From Flavonifractor sp. An100 (GTDB taxonomy: Bacteria; Bacillota; Clostridia; Oscillospirales; Oscillospiraceae): a stretch of 64,000 nt of DNA. The stretch covers positions 1 to 64,000 of the forward strand of contig NZ_NFMA01000012.1 in the NCBI RefSeq assembly GCF_002161175.1. The letters are read 5' to 3'. Positions 17,913 to 26,348 of the stretch are shown here, piece by piece. The position numbers and the translations under genes are program-made. Numbering within the stretch: position 1 is the stretch's first letter; every line of letters starts with the position of its first letter. Below the pieces are notes generated by a model that was given only the letters and a program-made list of their open reading frames with translations, was not told the DNA's origin and did not search any database.

Positions 17913-18581
17913 ATGTCCTTTATCAGTGTATTTGATGTGCTGGGACCCAATATGATCGGGCCTTCCAGCTCCCATACCGCCGGGGCTGCCGTCATTGCCC
18001 ATCTGGCCCACCGGCTCATCGCTCCCCCTTTAAAAAAGGTTGCCTTTACCCTCTACGGCTCCTTTGCAAAAACCTACCAGGGCCACGGCACCGACCGAGC
18101 CCTGCTGGGTGGCATCATGGGCTTTCCCACCGATGATCTCCGCATCCGGGATTCCTTTTCCATCGCCCAGAAGCAGGGATTGGAGTTTTCCTTTACCCCC
18201 AACGAAACGGAAACGGAGGTCCACCCTAACACGGTGGATATTCGCATGGAAAATGCGGCTGGACAGGTCATGACCGTCCGGGGGGAATCCCTGGGCGGGG
18301 GCAAAGTGCGCATTGTCCGCATCAACGGAGTGACGGTGGATTTCACCGGCGAATATTCCACCGTCATCGCCGTCCACCAGGACAAGCCCGGCGTGGTGGC
18401 CCACATCACCAAGGTCCTCAGCGACCGGGGGGTCAATCTGGCCTTTATGCGCCTGTTCCGGGAGAGCAAAGGCCACACCGCCTACAGCATCATTGAATCC
18501 GACGGTCGTTTGCCCGACGGCATCCCCCAGGCGCTTCAAACCAACCCCTATATCCACGATGTGATGATCGTGCAGTCATAA
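17913..18581 (+). CDS. sdaAB: L-serine dehydratase, beta subunit
   Basis: Subunit of the two-part, Fe-S-dependent L-serine deaminase (serine to pyruvate and ammonia) found in Firmicutes. The N-terminus has the family signature FDVLGPNMIGPSSSHTAGA, and the C-terminus is an ACT domain (VIAVHQDKPGVVAHITKVLS). Length 222 aa is normal. An AGGAGG site precedes the ATG. The alpha-subunit gene follows after 11 bp. The 90-bp gap to the iclR stop is GC-rich and can fold, but I see no riboswitch. Confidence 0.93.
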   Translation: MSFISVFDVLGPNMIGPSSSHTAGAAVIAHLAHRLIAPPLKKVAFTLYGSFAKTYQGHGTDRALLGGIMGFPTDDLRIRDSFSIAQKQGLEFSFTPNETETEVHPNTVDIRMENAAGQVMTVRGESLGGGKVRIVRINGVTVDFTGEYSTVIAVHQDKPGVVAHITKVLSDRGVNLAFMRLFRESKGHTAYSIIESDGRLPDGIPQALQTNPYIHDVMIVQS

Positions 18582-18592
18582 GGAGGGCCAGA

Positions 18593-19462
18593 ATGGATTT
18601 TCGGAATGCAAAGGAGCTGCTGGAGCTGTACCGGCAGGAGGGCTGTCCCATCTCCCAGATCATGCGGAAGCGGGAGTGCGTCCTGGGAGAGACCACCATG
18701 GACGCCATCAACCAGCGGATGGAAAAGGCCCTGTCCATTATGCACCAGTCTGCCGCCCTCCCCTTGCACACCCCGGTGCCATCCATGGGGGGGCTCATCG
18801 GCGGAGAGGCCAAGAAATTGTCCGCCCACGCCGCCAGCGGCAAGGACCTCTGCGGCCCCATGCTGGAAAAGGCCATTACCTACGCCATGGCTGTGCTGGA
18901 GGTCAACGCCTCCATGGGCCTGATCGTAGCCGCTCCCACCGCCGGTTCCGCCGGGGTGCTACCCGGCATGCTCCTGGCCCTTCAGGATTGCTACCAAATT
19001 CCGGACGAGCGGCTGCTGGACGGTCTGTTTAACGCCGGAGCCATCGGCTATCTGGCCATGCGAAACGCCACCGTGGCCGGTGCCGTGGGAGGCTGCCAGG
19101 CAGAGGTAGGAGTGGCGGCGGCAATGGCGGCCTCCGCCGCTGTGGAGCTGATGGGCGGCGAACCGGAACAGTGTCTCAGTGCCGCCTCCACCGTTTTGAT
19201 GAATATGCTGGGCCTGGTCTGTGACCCGGTGGGCGGGCTGGTGGAGTACCCCTGCCAAAATCGAAATGCCGCAGGCGTTGCCAACGCCCTGGTGGCCGCC
19301 GAACTGGCCCTGAGCGGAATCCAGCAGCTGATCCCCTTTGATGAGATGCTGGACACTATGTACCGCGTGGGCCGGAAGATCCCGGTGGAGCTGCGGGAAA
19401 CCGCTCTGGGCGGCTGTGCCGTCGCTCCCTCCGCCTGCCAGCGGTGCGGCCGCTGCGGCTGA
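18593..19462 (+). CDS. sdaAA: L-serine dehydratase, alpha subunit
   Basis: Catalytic subunit carrying the oxygen-sensitive 4Fe-4S cluster, 289 aa. Conserved blocks include PVPSMGGLIGGEAKK, APTAGSAGVLPG, CDPVGGLVEYPCQNRNA and a cysteine-rich C-terminus (ACQRCGRCG). Partner of the preceding beta subunit, with an AAGGAGG site before the ATG. The enzyme supplies pyruvate to the fermentative pathway that includes the PFL genes at 61-63.8 kb. Confidence 0.93.
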   Translation: MDFRNAKELLELYRQEGCPISQIMRKRECVLGETTMDAINQRMEKALSIMHQSAALPLHTPVPSMGGLIGGEAKKLSAHAASGKDLCGPMLEKAITYAMAVLEVNASMGLIVAAPTAGSAGVLPGMLLALQDCYQIPDERLLDGLFNAGAIGYLAMRNATVAGAVGGCQAEVGVAAAMAASAAVELMGGEPEQCLSAASTVLMNMLGLVCDPVGGLVEYPCQNRNAAGVANALVAAELALSGIQQLIPFDEMLDTMYRVGRKIPVELRETALGGCAVAPSACQRCGRCG

Positions 19463-19518
19463 CGGGGCCCAGCTGCCTGTTGTGGGTCCCCATCTCCAAG
19501 ATAAACAAGAAACAGCAC

Positions 19519-19554
19519 ATCCCCCCGGCCTGTGAGTTACAGAGCCGGGGGGAT
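19519..19554. terminator. Terminator between convergent sdaAA and dehydrogenase genes
   Basis: Eleven-bp stem (19519-19529 with 19544-19554) plus an inner CTGT/ACAG stem, followed on the plus strand by a T-rich stretch. Confidence 0.75.
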
Positions 19555-19586
19555 GTTATTTCTTCTGGTTTTACGCTCCGGGCTCC

Positions 19587-20549
19587 TCACTTTTTGGGGG
19601 GATTGGCCAGAGGATGATCCAAAAACGCCCGGGCCAACCGGACACTTTGAATCAGCTGGCGGTCCCGGCGCTCCAAAACCTCCTGGTAGGGCTGGCCGCC
19701 GTAATCATAAAACCCGCTGCCGCTCTTCACACCCAGCTCCCCCGCCTGGTAGTGGCGGGCAATGATATTGTCTTGATCCGGCGCGGGAGCGGGGGTATAG
19801 GTCTGGTTCTCCAGGCCGTGGGCCACCACATCCAGGCCGTTAAAGTCCATACGCTGCACCACGCCCAGCAGCAGCCCTCGGGGCATCAGGCTGGCCTTTA
19901 CCGCCAGGTCCAGGGTCTCCGGGGTGCAATACCTCTGTTCCAGCAGGTAGAGCACCTCCCGGGTCATGGCGCTTTGCAGGCGGTTAATGATGAAGCCAGG
20001 CACATACCGCTCCATCCGCACGGGCAGTTTTCCGCACTGGGTATGCAGCTGCATGACCCTGTTCATGGTTTCCTCACTGGTCCTGGGGCCGCAGACCACT
20101 TCCACCAGAGGCACAATGTGGGCCGGAGCAATCCAGTGGGCAATGACGGTCCGCTCCTGTCTCCCCTCAGGCACCAGCTCAAAGATGTTGAGATAGGAGG
20201 TGTTGCTGGCGAGGATCGCCTCACTGGGGAGGAGCCGGTCCAGGGTCTGATACAGGGCCCGTTTCTCCTCCTCCCGCTCCGCTATGGTCTCCGCCACATA
20301 CCAGGCCCCCTGGGCGGCCTCCTCCACGCAGGTGGTATAGTGCAGCCGTCCAGCTGTCTGGCGGGCATTCTCCTCCTCAATAAGCTCCTCCTCTGCAAAG
20401 AGGGCCACCCCCGCCTCAATGACCTGTCTGGCCCGGTCCAGCGTCTTTTTAGTCCTGGAATAGAGAAATACCTCATAGCCATACATGGCATAGGTCTGGG
20501 CGATTCCGGCCCCCATAGTACCTGCGCCGAAGACGGCAATTTTCTTCAT
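19587..20549 (-). CDS. 3-hydroxyacyl-CoA dehydrogenase-family NAD enzyme
   Basis: NAD-dependent dehydrogenase of 320 aa from the ATG at 20549 (GGGAGGGG upstream). The Rossmann motif is GAGTMGAG at residues 8-15, the catalytic region reads SNTSYL and HWIAPAH, and the C-terminal domain ends GVKSGSGFYDYG. The histidine is kept, but the HxxNP signature of true 3-hydroxybutyryl-CoA dehydrogenases is HWIAP here, and PLVEVV follows; this is more like L-gulonate 3-dehydrogenase / lambda-crystallin or carnitine dehydrogenase relatives. Monocistronic. It may act on a free hydroxy acid rather than a CoA ester (inference). Confidence 0.8.
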   Translation of the reverse strand: MKKIAVFGAGTMGAGIAQTYAMYGYEVFLYSRTKKTLDRARQVIEAGVALFAEEELIEEENARQTAGRLHYTTCVEEAAQGAWYVAETIAEREEEKRALYQTLDRLLPSEAILASNTSYLNIFELVPEGRQERTVIAHWIAPAHIVPLVEVVCGPRTSEETMNRVMQLHTQCGKLPVRMERYVPGFIINRLQSAMTREVLYLLEQRYCTPETLDLAVKASLMPRGLLLGVVQRMDFNGLDVVAHGLENQTYTPAPAPDQDNIIARHYQAGELGVKSGSGFYDYGGQPYQEVLERRDRQLIQSVRLARAFLDHPLANPPKK

Positions 20550-20803
20550 GGCACACCCCTCCCAAAAATGGTTCAAAACCTTTTGTTCATCCTAACACAC
20601 AGGAGAAAAAAAGGCAATTGATTCCCTTTTGCCCTTTTCTCCATCGCAACGTGTTAAGCACCGGGGCAAGTGTCCCATTGCAAGAAAACTCCGCCTTGCA
20701 AATCCTTCCAAACTGCGCTATACTTCCGGTGTCCGCCCAACCATGGGGGATAAATATTGCGCTGCATCCACGAAATGTGGAGCGGCAGCAGGAGGAATTG
20801 AAT

Positions 20804-21439
20804 ATGAAACGCAAGACCAATGTACGCTACCTGTCCGAACTGGCCCTACTGACGGCCCTGGTCCTGTTGATGGCCTACACCCCGCTGGGCTACCTGAAAA
20901 CCCCCTGGGGCGTGGAGATCACCTTTATCGTCATCCCGGTGGCGGTTGGGTCCGTCATTCTCGGTCCTCTGGCCGGAGGCTTTTTGGGTCTTGTGTTTGG
21001 CCTGACCAGCTTTTTCCAGTGCTTTGGCGCCAGCCCCTTGGGAGCTATGCTGCTCCAGGTCAACATCTTAGGCACCTTTTTCTGCTGCGTGGTCAACCGG
21101 GTATTGGTAGGCGTGATTCCCGGCCTGCTCTACCTGGTGCTCAAGCGGTTTGACCGCACCCGCGTGGCTGGAATTGCCCTTTGCTGCTTTTTGACTCCGG
21201 TGCTGAACACGGTTTTGTACATTGTGGGCAACTGGTTCATTTTCGCCGACACCTGGCTGAACATCTCCGTCACCACCTACGGCTATTCCGGGGAGGGCGG
21301 GCCCAGCCTGCTGGCCTTTATGATGGGCCTGGTGGCGGTAAATGGTTTGGCGGAGGCTGTCTCCTGCCTGGTTTTGGGCACCGCCATCTGTAAGGCCCTG
21401 CAAAAAATGGGTAACCGAAATGAGGTTCAACTGGTATGA
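20804..21439 (+). CDS. ECF transporter S component
   Basis: Small membrane substrate-binding subunit of an energy-coupling-factor importer, 211 aa with about six helices. It starts at the ATG behind AGGAGG at 20790. The N-terminus (ALLTALVLLMAYTPLGYL) and the GPLAGGFLGLVFGLTSFFQ block fit the vitamin-type S components, near PanT/ThiT-like proteins. No ECF ATPase or T-subunit genes lie nearby, so it would use a shared module encoded elsewhere. The stop overlaps the start of the P1 peptidase gene by 4 bp (ATGA), so the two are made together. Substrate unknown. Confidence 0.82.
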   Translation: MKRKTNVRYLSELALLTALVLLMAYTPLGYLKTPWGVEITFIVIPVAVGSVILGPLAGGFLGLVFGLTSFFQCFGASPLGAMLLQVNILGTFFCCVVNRVLVGVIPGLLYLVLKRFDRTRVAGIALCCFLTPVLNTVLYIVGNWFIFADTWLNISVTTYGYSGEGGPSLLAFMMGLVAVNGLAEAVSCLVLGTAICKALQKMGNRNEVQLV

Positions 21440-22410
21440 AAGAAATTGGTATCATGGAGGTGGGCGGCTTCCGCGTGGGCCACGCCCAGGATCTGGCGGG
21501 AGCCACCGGCTGCACGGTCATCCTCTGCGATCAGATGAGTCCAGCCGGTCTGGACGTGCGGGGGGGCGGTCCCGCCTCCCGGGAATCCCAGCTGCTCAGT
21601 CCAGTTGCCGCCGCCGAGGGGATCAACGCGGTGCTTCTCTCCGGGGGAAGCGCCTTTGGCCTGGACGCCGCTGGAGGGGTTCAGCGCTACCTGGAGGAGC
21701 GGGGCATTGGCTTTGATGTGGGAATCACCAAGGTCCCCCTGGTCTGCCAGTCCTGCCTGTTTGATTTGACGGTGGGCAGCCCCGACGTCCGCCCCACCGC
21801 CGACATGGCCTACGCCGCCTGCCAGAACGCCACCACCCAGGCCCCCGCTTTGGGCAACGTGGGGGCGGGCACCGGCTGCTCCATCGGTAAGTACCGTGGG
21901 ATGGACCGGGCCATGAAATCCGGCTTTGGCACCTGTGCCTACCAGGTGGGCCCCCTGAAGGTGGGCGCCCTGGTGGCGGTCAATGCACTGGGGGATGTGT
22001 ATGGTCCGGACGGCTTGCCCACCGCCGGGCTGCTCAATCCGGAGAAAACCGGGCTGTCCAATACCCTGGAAGAGATGTTTGCCGACGGGGCTCTGGCTGA
22101 GAACCTATTTACCGGAAACACGACCCTGGGCGTAATGGTGACCAACGCCTGCTTTTCCAAATCCCAGCTGACCAAAATTGCCGGCATGACCCACAACGGG
22201 TATGCCCGGGCCATCCGTCCCGTACACACCACGGCGGACGGCGACAGCATCTACGCCCTCTCCCTGGGGGACGTGGCCGGCGACGTCAACCTGGTGGGAG
22301 CTCTGGCGGCCCGTGCCATGGAACAGGCCATTGTACGCGCGGTGCGCCATGCCGCCTCCGCTTACGGCTTGCTGGGCTGGGAGGCCCTCCACCCCGGGCA
22401 GGGGGTTTGA
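21436..22410 (+). CDS. P1-family (S58) aminopeptidase, DmpA/BapA-like
   Basis: N-terminal-nucleophile hydrolase of 324 aa. The conserved blocks are GGGPASRES, SGGSAFGLDAAGGV, GNVGAGTGCSIGK and the self-cleavage region GNTTLGVMVTNA, where the family cuts itself to free a Thr/Ser nucleophile. Members remove N-terminal residues including D-Ala and beta-amino acids. Its start overlaps the S-component gene, so it probably acts on what that transporter brings in, or releases its substrate (inference). No signal peptide; cytosolic. Confidence 0.87.
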   Translation: MKEIGIMEVGGFRVGHAQDLAGATGCTVILCDQMSPAGLDVRGGGPASRESQLLSPVAAAEGINAVLLSGGSAFGLDAAGGVQRYLEERGIGFDVGITKVPLVCQSCLFDLTVGSPDVRPTADMAYAACQNATTQAPALGNVGAGTGCSIGKYRGMDRAMKSGFGTCAYQVGPLKVGALVAVNALGDVYGPDGLPTAGLLNPEKTGLSNTLEEMFADGALAENLFTGNTTLGVMVTNACFSKSQLTKIAGMTHNGYARAIRPVHTTADGDSIYALSLGDVAGDVNLVGALAARAMEQAIVRAVRHAASAYGLLGWEALHPGQGV

Positions 22411-22450
22411 TTGTCCATTCGCTGTCCTATCCGTTCCATATGACCTTCCA

Positions 22451-22497
22451 AGCCCCCTGGGCCGGCGGATTTCTCCTCCGGACTGCCCCAGGGGGCT
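22451..22497 (+). terminator. Terminator after the P1 peptidase gene
   Basis: Eleven-bp outer stem (22451-22461 with 22487-22497) plus an inner CCGG-rich stem; the T run is poor. Confidence 0.6.
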
Positions 22498-22559
22498 CTC
22501 AGTTTGCCTGTTGAGAGCAGGTTTTCTTGCGGTTGCTTTTCCCTATGGAATATGGTAGA

Positions 22560-22573
22560 GTTACAAACGTAAC
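22560..22573. promoter_or_regulatory. SorC-regulator operator, copy 1
   Basis: GTTACAAACGTAAC, a 5-bp palindrome around AAAC, 25 bp before the regulator's own ATG. Thirteen of its 14 bases recur at 23680-23692 at the dhaL promoter. Confidence 0.7.
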
Positions 22574-22597
22574 CGCAACAAAGGCAGGTGTACCACC

Positions 22598-23527
22598 ATG
22601 ACCCAAAACCAGGAAAAGCTGCGCCGGCTGGCCCATGTGGCCCGCCGTTATTATTTGGAGGACTGGAAACAAAGTGAGATCGCCCGGGAACTGGGCGTCT
22701 CCCGTCCCCTCATCAGCCGGATGCTCAGCGAGGCCCGGGAGCTGGGGGTGGTCAAAATCACCGTCTGCCAGCCGGGAGAGGAATCCTCTCTTCTTTTGGA
22801 CCAGCTGCGGCAGACCTACTCCATTCGCAGCGGCGTGCTGGTGGAGGACGGGCAGGACGACGAAGCCACCAACCAGCGCCTGTCCCAGGGCGCGGTGGAG
22901 CTTCTGCACCAGCTGGGCTCCCGGTGCCTGGGGGTGGGGTGGGGGCACCTCATCGGCCAGCTGGTGACCTGGCTGGAGAAAAATCCCCAGCCTAACAGTT
23001 CGGTCACCGACATCTGCCCCCTGGTGGGCAACGCCAGTATTCCCGCCCGCAACTACCAGTCCAACGAAAACGTCCGCCTTATCGCCCAGCAGCTGGGGGC
23101 CTCCCCCCACTTTCTCTACCTCCCCGCCCTGCCGGAGAGTCTGGAGGAAAAACAGCTGCTGTGCTCCACCGAGATCTACCGCCAGATCCTGCACCAGTGG
23201 ACCAAGATGGACACCGCCCTGGTCAACATCGGCAACTACCCCTCCAGCCCCGACTTTGCCTCCCTGGTCCGCTACGGCAGCCTGCTGCAGCAGGAACACA
23301 CCTGTGGGCGGCTGCTCGTCTACTACTTCAACGAGGCCGGAAAGGTCATTCAATCGGACCAGGATTTTGCCATCCAGATTCCTTTGGACATCCTGAGCCG
23401 GTGTCCCAATTTGATCGGCGTCTGCTCCGCCAATACCAGCGTGCGAGCTTTGCGTGGAGCACTGCGCTCCGGATTATTCAGCCACATTGTGGCCCGGGCG
23501 GAGCTGGCCAAAGCCCTGCTGGCTTAA
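22598..23527 (+). CDS. SorC/DeoR-family sugar-phosphate-sensing regulator
   Basis: Regulator of 309 aa: an N-terminal helix-turn-helix (WKQSEIARELGVSRPLISRMLSEA over about residues 24-48 in two parts) and a C-terminal sugar-isomerase-fold effector domain (VGWGHLIGQL, ICPLVGNAS, VNIGNY). LsrR, DeoR-type and central glycolytic gene regulators share this layout and sense phosphorylated sugars. It precedes the dhaL-dhaK-aldolase operon in the same direction, and identical operators sit at both promoters, so autoregulation and control of that operon are likely. Effector unknown, probably a phosphorylated ketose. Confidence 0.88.
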   Translation: MTQNQEKLRRLAHVARRYYLEDWKQSEIARELGVSRPLISRMLSEARELGVVKITVCQPGEESSLLLDQLRQTYSIRSGVLVEDGQDDEATNQRLSQGAVELLHQLGSRCLGVGWGHLIGQLVTWLEKNPQPNSSVTDICPLVGNASIPARNYQSNENVRLIAQQLGASPHFLYLPALPESLEEKQLLCSTEIYRQILHQWTKMDTALVNIGNYPSSPDFASLVRYGSLLQQEHTCGRLLVYYFNEAGKVIQSDQDFAIQIPLDILSRCPNLIGVCSANTSVRALRGALRSGLFSHIVARAELAKALLA

Positions 23528-23540
23528 TTGTAACATATGT

Positions 23541-23578
23541 AACCCCTTCTCCTGGATTGTCGTCCACAGGAAGGGGTT
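23541..23578 (+). terminator. Terminator after the sorC-type gene
   Basis: Eight-bp outer stem (23541-23548 with 23571-23578), inner CCTG/CAGG stem, then CTTTTTG. Confidence 0.8.
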
Positions 23579-23646
23579 CTTTTTGTGCATTTACCATAAT
23601 TATTTTATCAATTTCTGTGTATAACAAGGAATCTTATCTCATATTA

Positions 23647-23692
23647 TTGACTTCTGTAACGTTCTGCTATAGAATCTCTTTACAAACGTAAC
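23647..23692 (+). promoter_or_regulatory. Promoter of the dhaL operon with SorC operator copy 2
   Basis: TTGACT (23647-23652), 17 bp, TAGAAT (23670-23675). The operator TTACAAACGTAAC (23680-23692) covers the predicted transcription start, a direct repression layout. Confidence 0.75.
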
Positions 23693-23774
23693 ACCCGTAT
23701 TCAAATTTAAACGTTCCTCACGGAGCAGCCCAGGGCTGCTATCCCTGCATCTAGAAAGGAAGGTTCACGCTGCC

Positions 23775-24383
23775 ATGAACAAGAAAGCATTTGCCGCGCG
23801 CCTGCGCCACGCCTGCGCCCAGGTCACCGCCGCGGAAGACATTCTCACGGAAATCGACTCCAAATTCGGAGACGCCGACCACGGTCTGACCATGGCCAAG
23901 ATCGCCGGAGCCATTGCCCAGGCAGTGGAGGAATCCCAAGACGGGATTCAGGCCATGCTGGACGACGCCGCCATGGCCGTCATGGTGCTCAACGGAGGCA
24001 GCGCCGTCCCCCTGTGGAACACCTGGCTGGACGGTCTGCAGGAGGCCGCGCCCCAGGGGGATGAGGTGGACGTGGCCGGGCTGAAGGCCATGTTTGCCCG
24101 GGCCTTTGAGGCTCTGGACGAGATGTCTGGCGCCAAGGTGGGCGACAAGACCATGATGGACGCCCTGATCCCCGCCAGCCAGGCCATCGCCGCCTATTCC
24201 GGCAGCGACGAGCAGGAGCTGTTTGATGCCGCCGCCCAGGCCGCCCTCCAGGGGGCCGAGGCCAGCAAGCAGTTTGTCGCCAAATTCGGCCGTGCTAAGA
24301 GCTACGGCGAGAAAACCATCGGTACCCCTGACGCCGGAGCCACTTCCATGGCCTACTTCTTCCAAGGGCTGGCCCAGGGTTAA
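23775..24383 (+). CDS. dhaL: Dihydroxyacetone kinase ADP-binding subunit DhaL-like
   Basis: Helical nucleotide-binding subunit of a two-part ketose kinase, 202 aa. The Mg/nucleotide motif reads GDADHGLTM (GDGDHG in most members), with the later SGAKVGDKTMMDAL and GRAKSYGEKTIGTPDAGA blocks intact. dhaK follows after 31 bp. In PTS-dependent systems the phosphate comes from DhaM; no dhaM is present here, so phosphate either comes from a distant dhaM or the pair uses ATP. The unusual order L before K and the aldolase next door hint at a substrate other than dihydroxyacetone. Confidence 0.87.
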   Translation: MNKKAFAARLRHACAQVTAAEDILTEIDSKFGDADHGLTMAKIAGAIAQAVEESQDGIQAMLDDAAMAVMVLNGGSAVPLWNTWLDGLQEAAPQGDEVDVAGLKAMFARAFEALDEMSGAKVGDKTMMDALIPASQAIAAYSGSDEQELFDAAAQAALQGAEASKQFVAKFGRAKSYGEKTIGTPDAGATSMAYFFQGLAQG

Positions 24384-24414
24384 CAGGACAAATTACATAG
24401 AAGGAGGCCCCTTT

Positions 24415-25413
24415 ATGAAAATGAAAAAGTTTATTAACGCCCCCGAGACCATCACTGACGAGGAACTGACCGGCCTGGGTCTGGCCTATCCCGACATTGT
24501 GGAGGTGGACGGGCATCTGGTCATCAGCAAGGACCTGGCCACCGCCGACCGGGTCACCATCGTCACCTACGGCGGCTCTGGCCACGAGCCCGCCCAGGCC
24601 GGTTTTGTGGGCAAGGGTATGCTGGACGTCCAGGCTGTGGGTGACATTTTCGCCGCCCCCAACGCCAAGCTGGTGTTTGACGCCATGAAGCTGGCGGACA
24701 AGGGCCACGGCGTGCTGCTGCTCACCCTGAACTACGCCGGCGACCAGCTGGCCGGCAAGCAGGCCATCAAGCTGGCTCAGAAAGCCGGGTTAAACTTCCG
24801 TCAGGTGGTAACGGGCGAGGAAATCCAGTTTGACCCCAACGGGGAGGACAACAAGCGCGGCCTGGCCGGAGCGGTGGCTCTGTACCACATCGCCGCGGCG
24901 GCGGCCCGTGAGGGCAAGAGCCTGGACGAGGTGGCTGAGATCGCCCAGCGCTACGCCGACAATATGGCCTCCATCACCGTAAAATCCACCGACGCCACCC
25001 ACCCCCAGAACGGCATGTCCTTCGGCGATCTGGGCGAGACCGACCTGATGGAGATCGGCGCCGGCCAGCACGGCGAGGGCGGCGGAGTCCGGGTGCCCAT
25101 GATGTCCTCCAAGGACACGGTGGCCACAGTGGCCCAGGCCCTGTGCAACAACCTGCAGCTGAAGGCGGGCGACCGGGCCTTTGTGATGATCAACGGCTGC
25201 GGAGCCACCACCATGATGGAGATGCTGGTGCTCTTCAAGGATACGGTGGAGTTCCTGAAGGCCAAGGGCGTGGAAGTGGTGGCCAGCATGGTGGGCGAGA
25301 TCCTCACCGTCCAGGAGGCGGCCGGCTTTCAGATGAACATCGCCAAGTGGGACGATGAGTTCATCCGCCTGTGGAACACCCCCTGCCACACCCCCGCCTA
25401 CAGCAAGGAGTAA
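24415..25413 (+). CDS. dhaK: Dihydroxyacetone kinase substrate-binding subunit DhaK-like
   Basis: Substrate-binding subunit of the ketose kinase, 332 aa from the ATG behind AAGGAGG. It has the family block TYGGSGHEPAQAGFVGKGML with His57, LTLNYAGDQL, and IGAGQHGEGG with His219, matching the histidine that binds the ketone covalently in characterised DhaK. Neighbours are dhaL and an LsrF-like aldolase gene 3 bp downstream. The kinase plus aldolase pairing suggests a ketose is phosphorylated and then split. Confidence 0.9.
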   Translation: MKMKKFINAPETITDEELTGLGLAYPDIVEVDGHLVISKDLATADRVTIVTYGGSGHEPAQAGFVGKGMLDVQAVGDIFAAPNAKLVFDAMKLADKGHGVLLLTLNYAGDQLAGKQAIKLAQKAGLNFRQVVTGEEIQFDPNGEDNKRGLAGAVALYHIAAAAAREGKSLDEVAEIAQRYADNMASITVKSTDATHPQNGMSFGDLGETDLMEIGAGQHGEGGGVRVPMMSSKDTVATVAQALCNNLQLKAGDRAFVMINGCGATTMMEMLVLFKDTVEFLKAKGVEVVASMVGEILTVQEAAGFQMNIAKWDDEFIRLWNTPCHTPAYSKE

Positions 25414-25416
25414 GCT

Positions 25417-26301
25417 ATGGCTGATAATATTGGAAATAAGGCTGCCCACAACTATTATCTGGACGTTCCCGTCGCCCAGGAGGGCTTCTTTGTCAAGGGA
25501 GCCGCCCACAGCGATTGGGGCCTGAAAAATCGTCTGGCCCGCCTGTTCAATCCCGCTTCCGGCAACACGGTCATGCTGGCCTTTGACCACGGCTATATCA
25601 TGGGCCCCACCGCCGGACTGGAGCGCATCGATCTGGTCATCCCCCCTCTCATTCCCTACGTGGATGTCCTCATGGGCACTAAGGGGGTCATCCGCTCCTG
25701 CATCTCCCCCGCCGCCCGGGTGGCCAAGTGTGTCCGGGTAACCTACGACACCACCGTTCTCTTTGACGAGATGTCCAACGGGGGCGGCATTGCCTGCGAT
25801 GTGGAAAATGCCATCCGCATGAACGCCGACTGCATGGCGGTACAGACCTTTATCGGCGCCCCCGGCGAGTCCCGCTCCCTGGAGCTGCTCTCCCGCACCG
25901 CCGACGCAGGCACCAAATACGGCATTCCCACCCTGGGCGTGGTTGCCGTGGGCAAGCAGATGGAGCGAACCGAAAAATTCTTCCAACTGGCCACCCGGGT
26001 GCTGGCCGAAAACGGGGCCAACCTGGTCAAGAGCTACTACTGCGAGGGGTTTGAGCATGTAGCGGCCGCCTGCCCGGTGCCCATCGTCATCGCCGGCGGC
26101 AAGAAGCTGCCGGAGGCCGAAGCCCTGGAGATGGCCTACCGCGCCATCCAGGAGGGCGCCCACGGTGTGGATATGGGCCGGAACATCTTCCAGTCCGACT
26201 CCCCCGCCGGTATGGCTCAGGCCATCGGGAAAATCGTCCACGAGGGCTTCACCCCCAAGCAGGCCCTGGAGGTCTATGAGACGGTCAAGCACCAGTCCTA
26301 A
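25417..26301 (+). CDS. LsrF/FbaB-type class I aldolase or thiolase
   Basis: Schiff-base TIM-barrel enzyme of 294 aa, closest in pattern to LsrF (AI-2 degradation thiolase) and archaeal-type class I fructose-bisphosphate aldolase. Visible motifs are AFDHGYIMGPTAGLE, the conserved Lys205 in LVKSYYCEGF, and the phosphate-binding VIAGGKKLPE and GVDMGRNIFQS. The gene starts 3 bp after dhaK. In context it probably cleaves the product of the DhaKL-like kinase, giving triose or acyl products; a role in AI-2 breakdown is possible because a SorC/LsrR-type regulator is present, but no lsrK or lsrB is seen. Confidence 0.85.
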   Translation: MADNIGNKAAHNYYLDVPVAQEGFFVKGAAHSDWGLKNRLARLFNPASGNTVMLAFDHGYIMGPTAGLERIDLVIPPLIPYVDVLMGTKGVIRSCISPAARVAKCVRVTYDTTVLFDEMSNGGGIACDVENAIRMNADCMAVQTFIGAPGESRSLELLSRTADAGTKYGIPTLGVVAVGKQMERTEKFFQLATRVLAENGANLVKSYYCEGFEHVAAACPVPIVIAGGKKLPEAEALEMAYRAIQEGAHGVDMGRNIFQSDSPAGMAQAIGKIVHEGFTPKQALEVYETVKHQS

Positions 26302-26348
26302 TCTGTGTCCGGTTCAAACCGGCAACCAAACATAAAGGAGGAGCTTCC

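Noticed and set aside
24790-26292. 500-codon open frame antisense to dhaK and the aldolase
   Set aside because: Spans two real genes on the other strand and has no recognisable domain.
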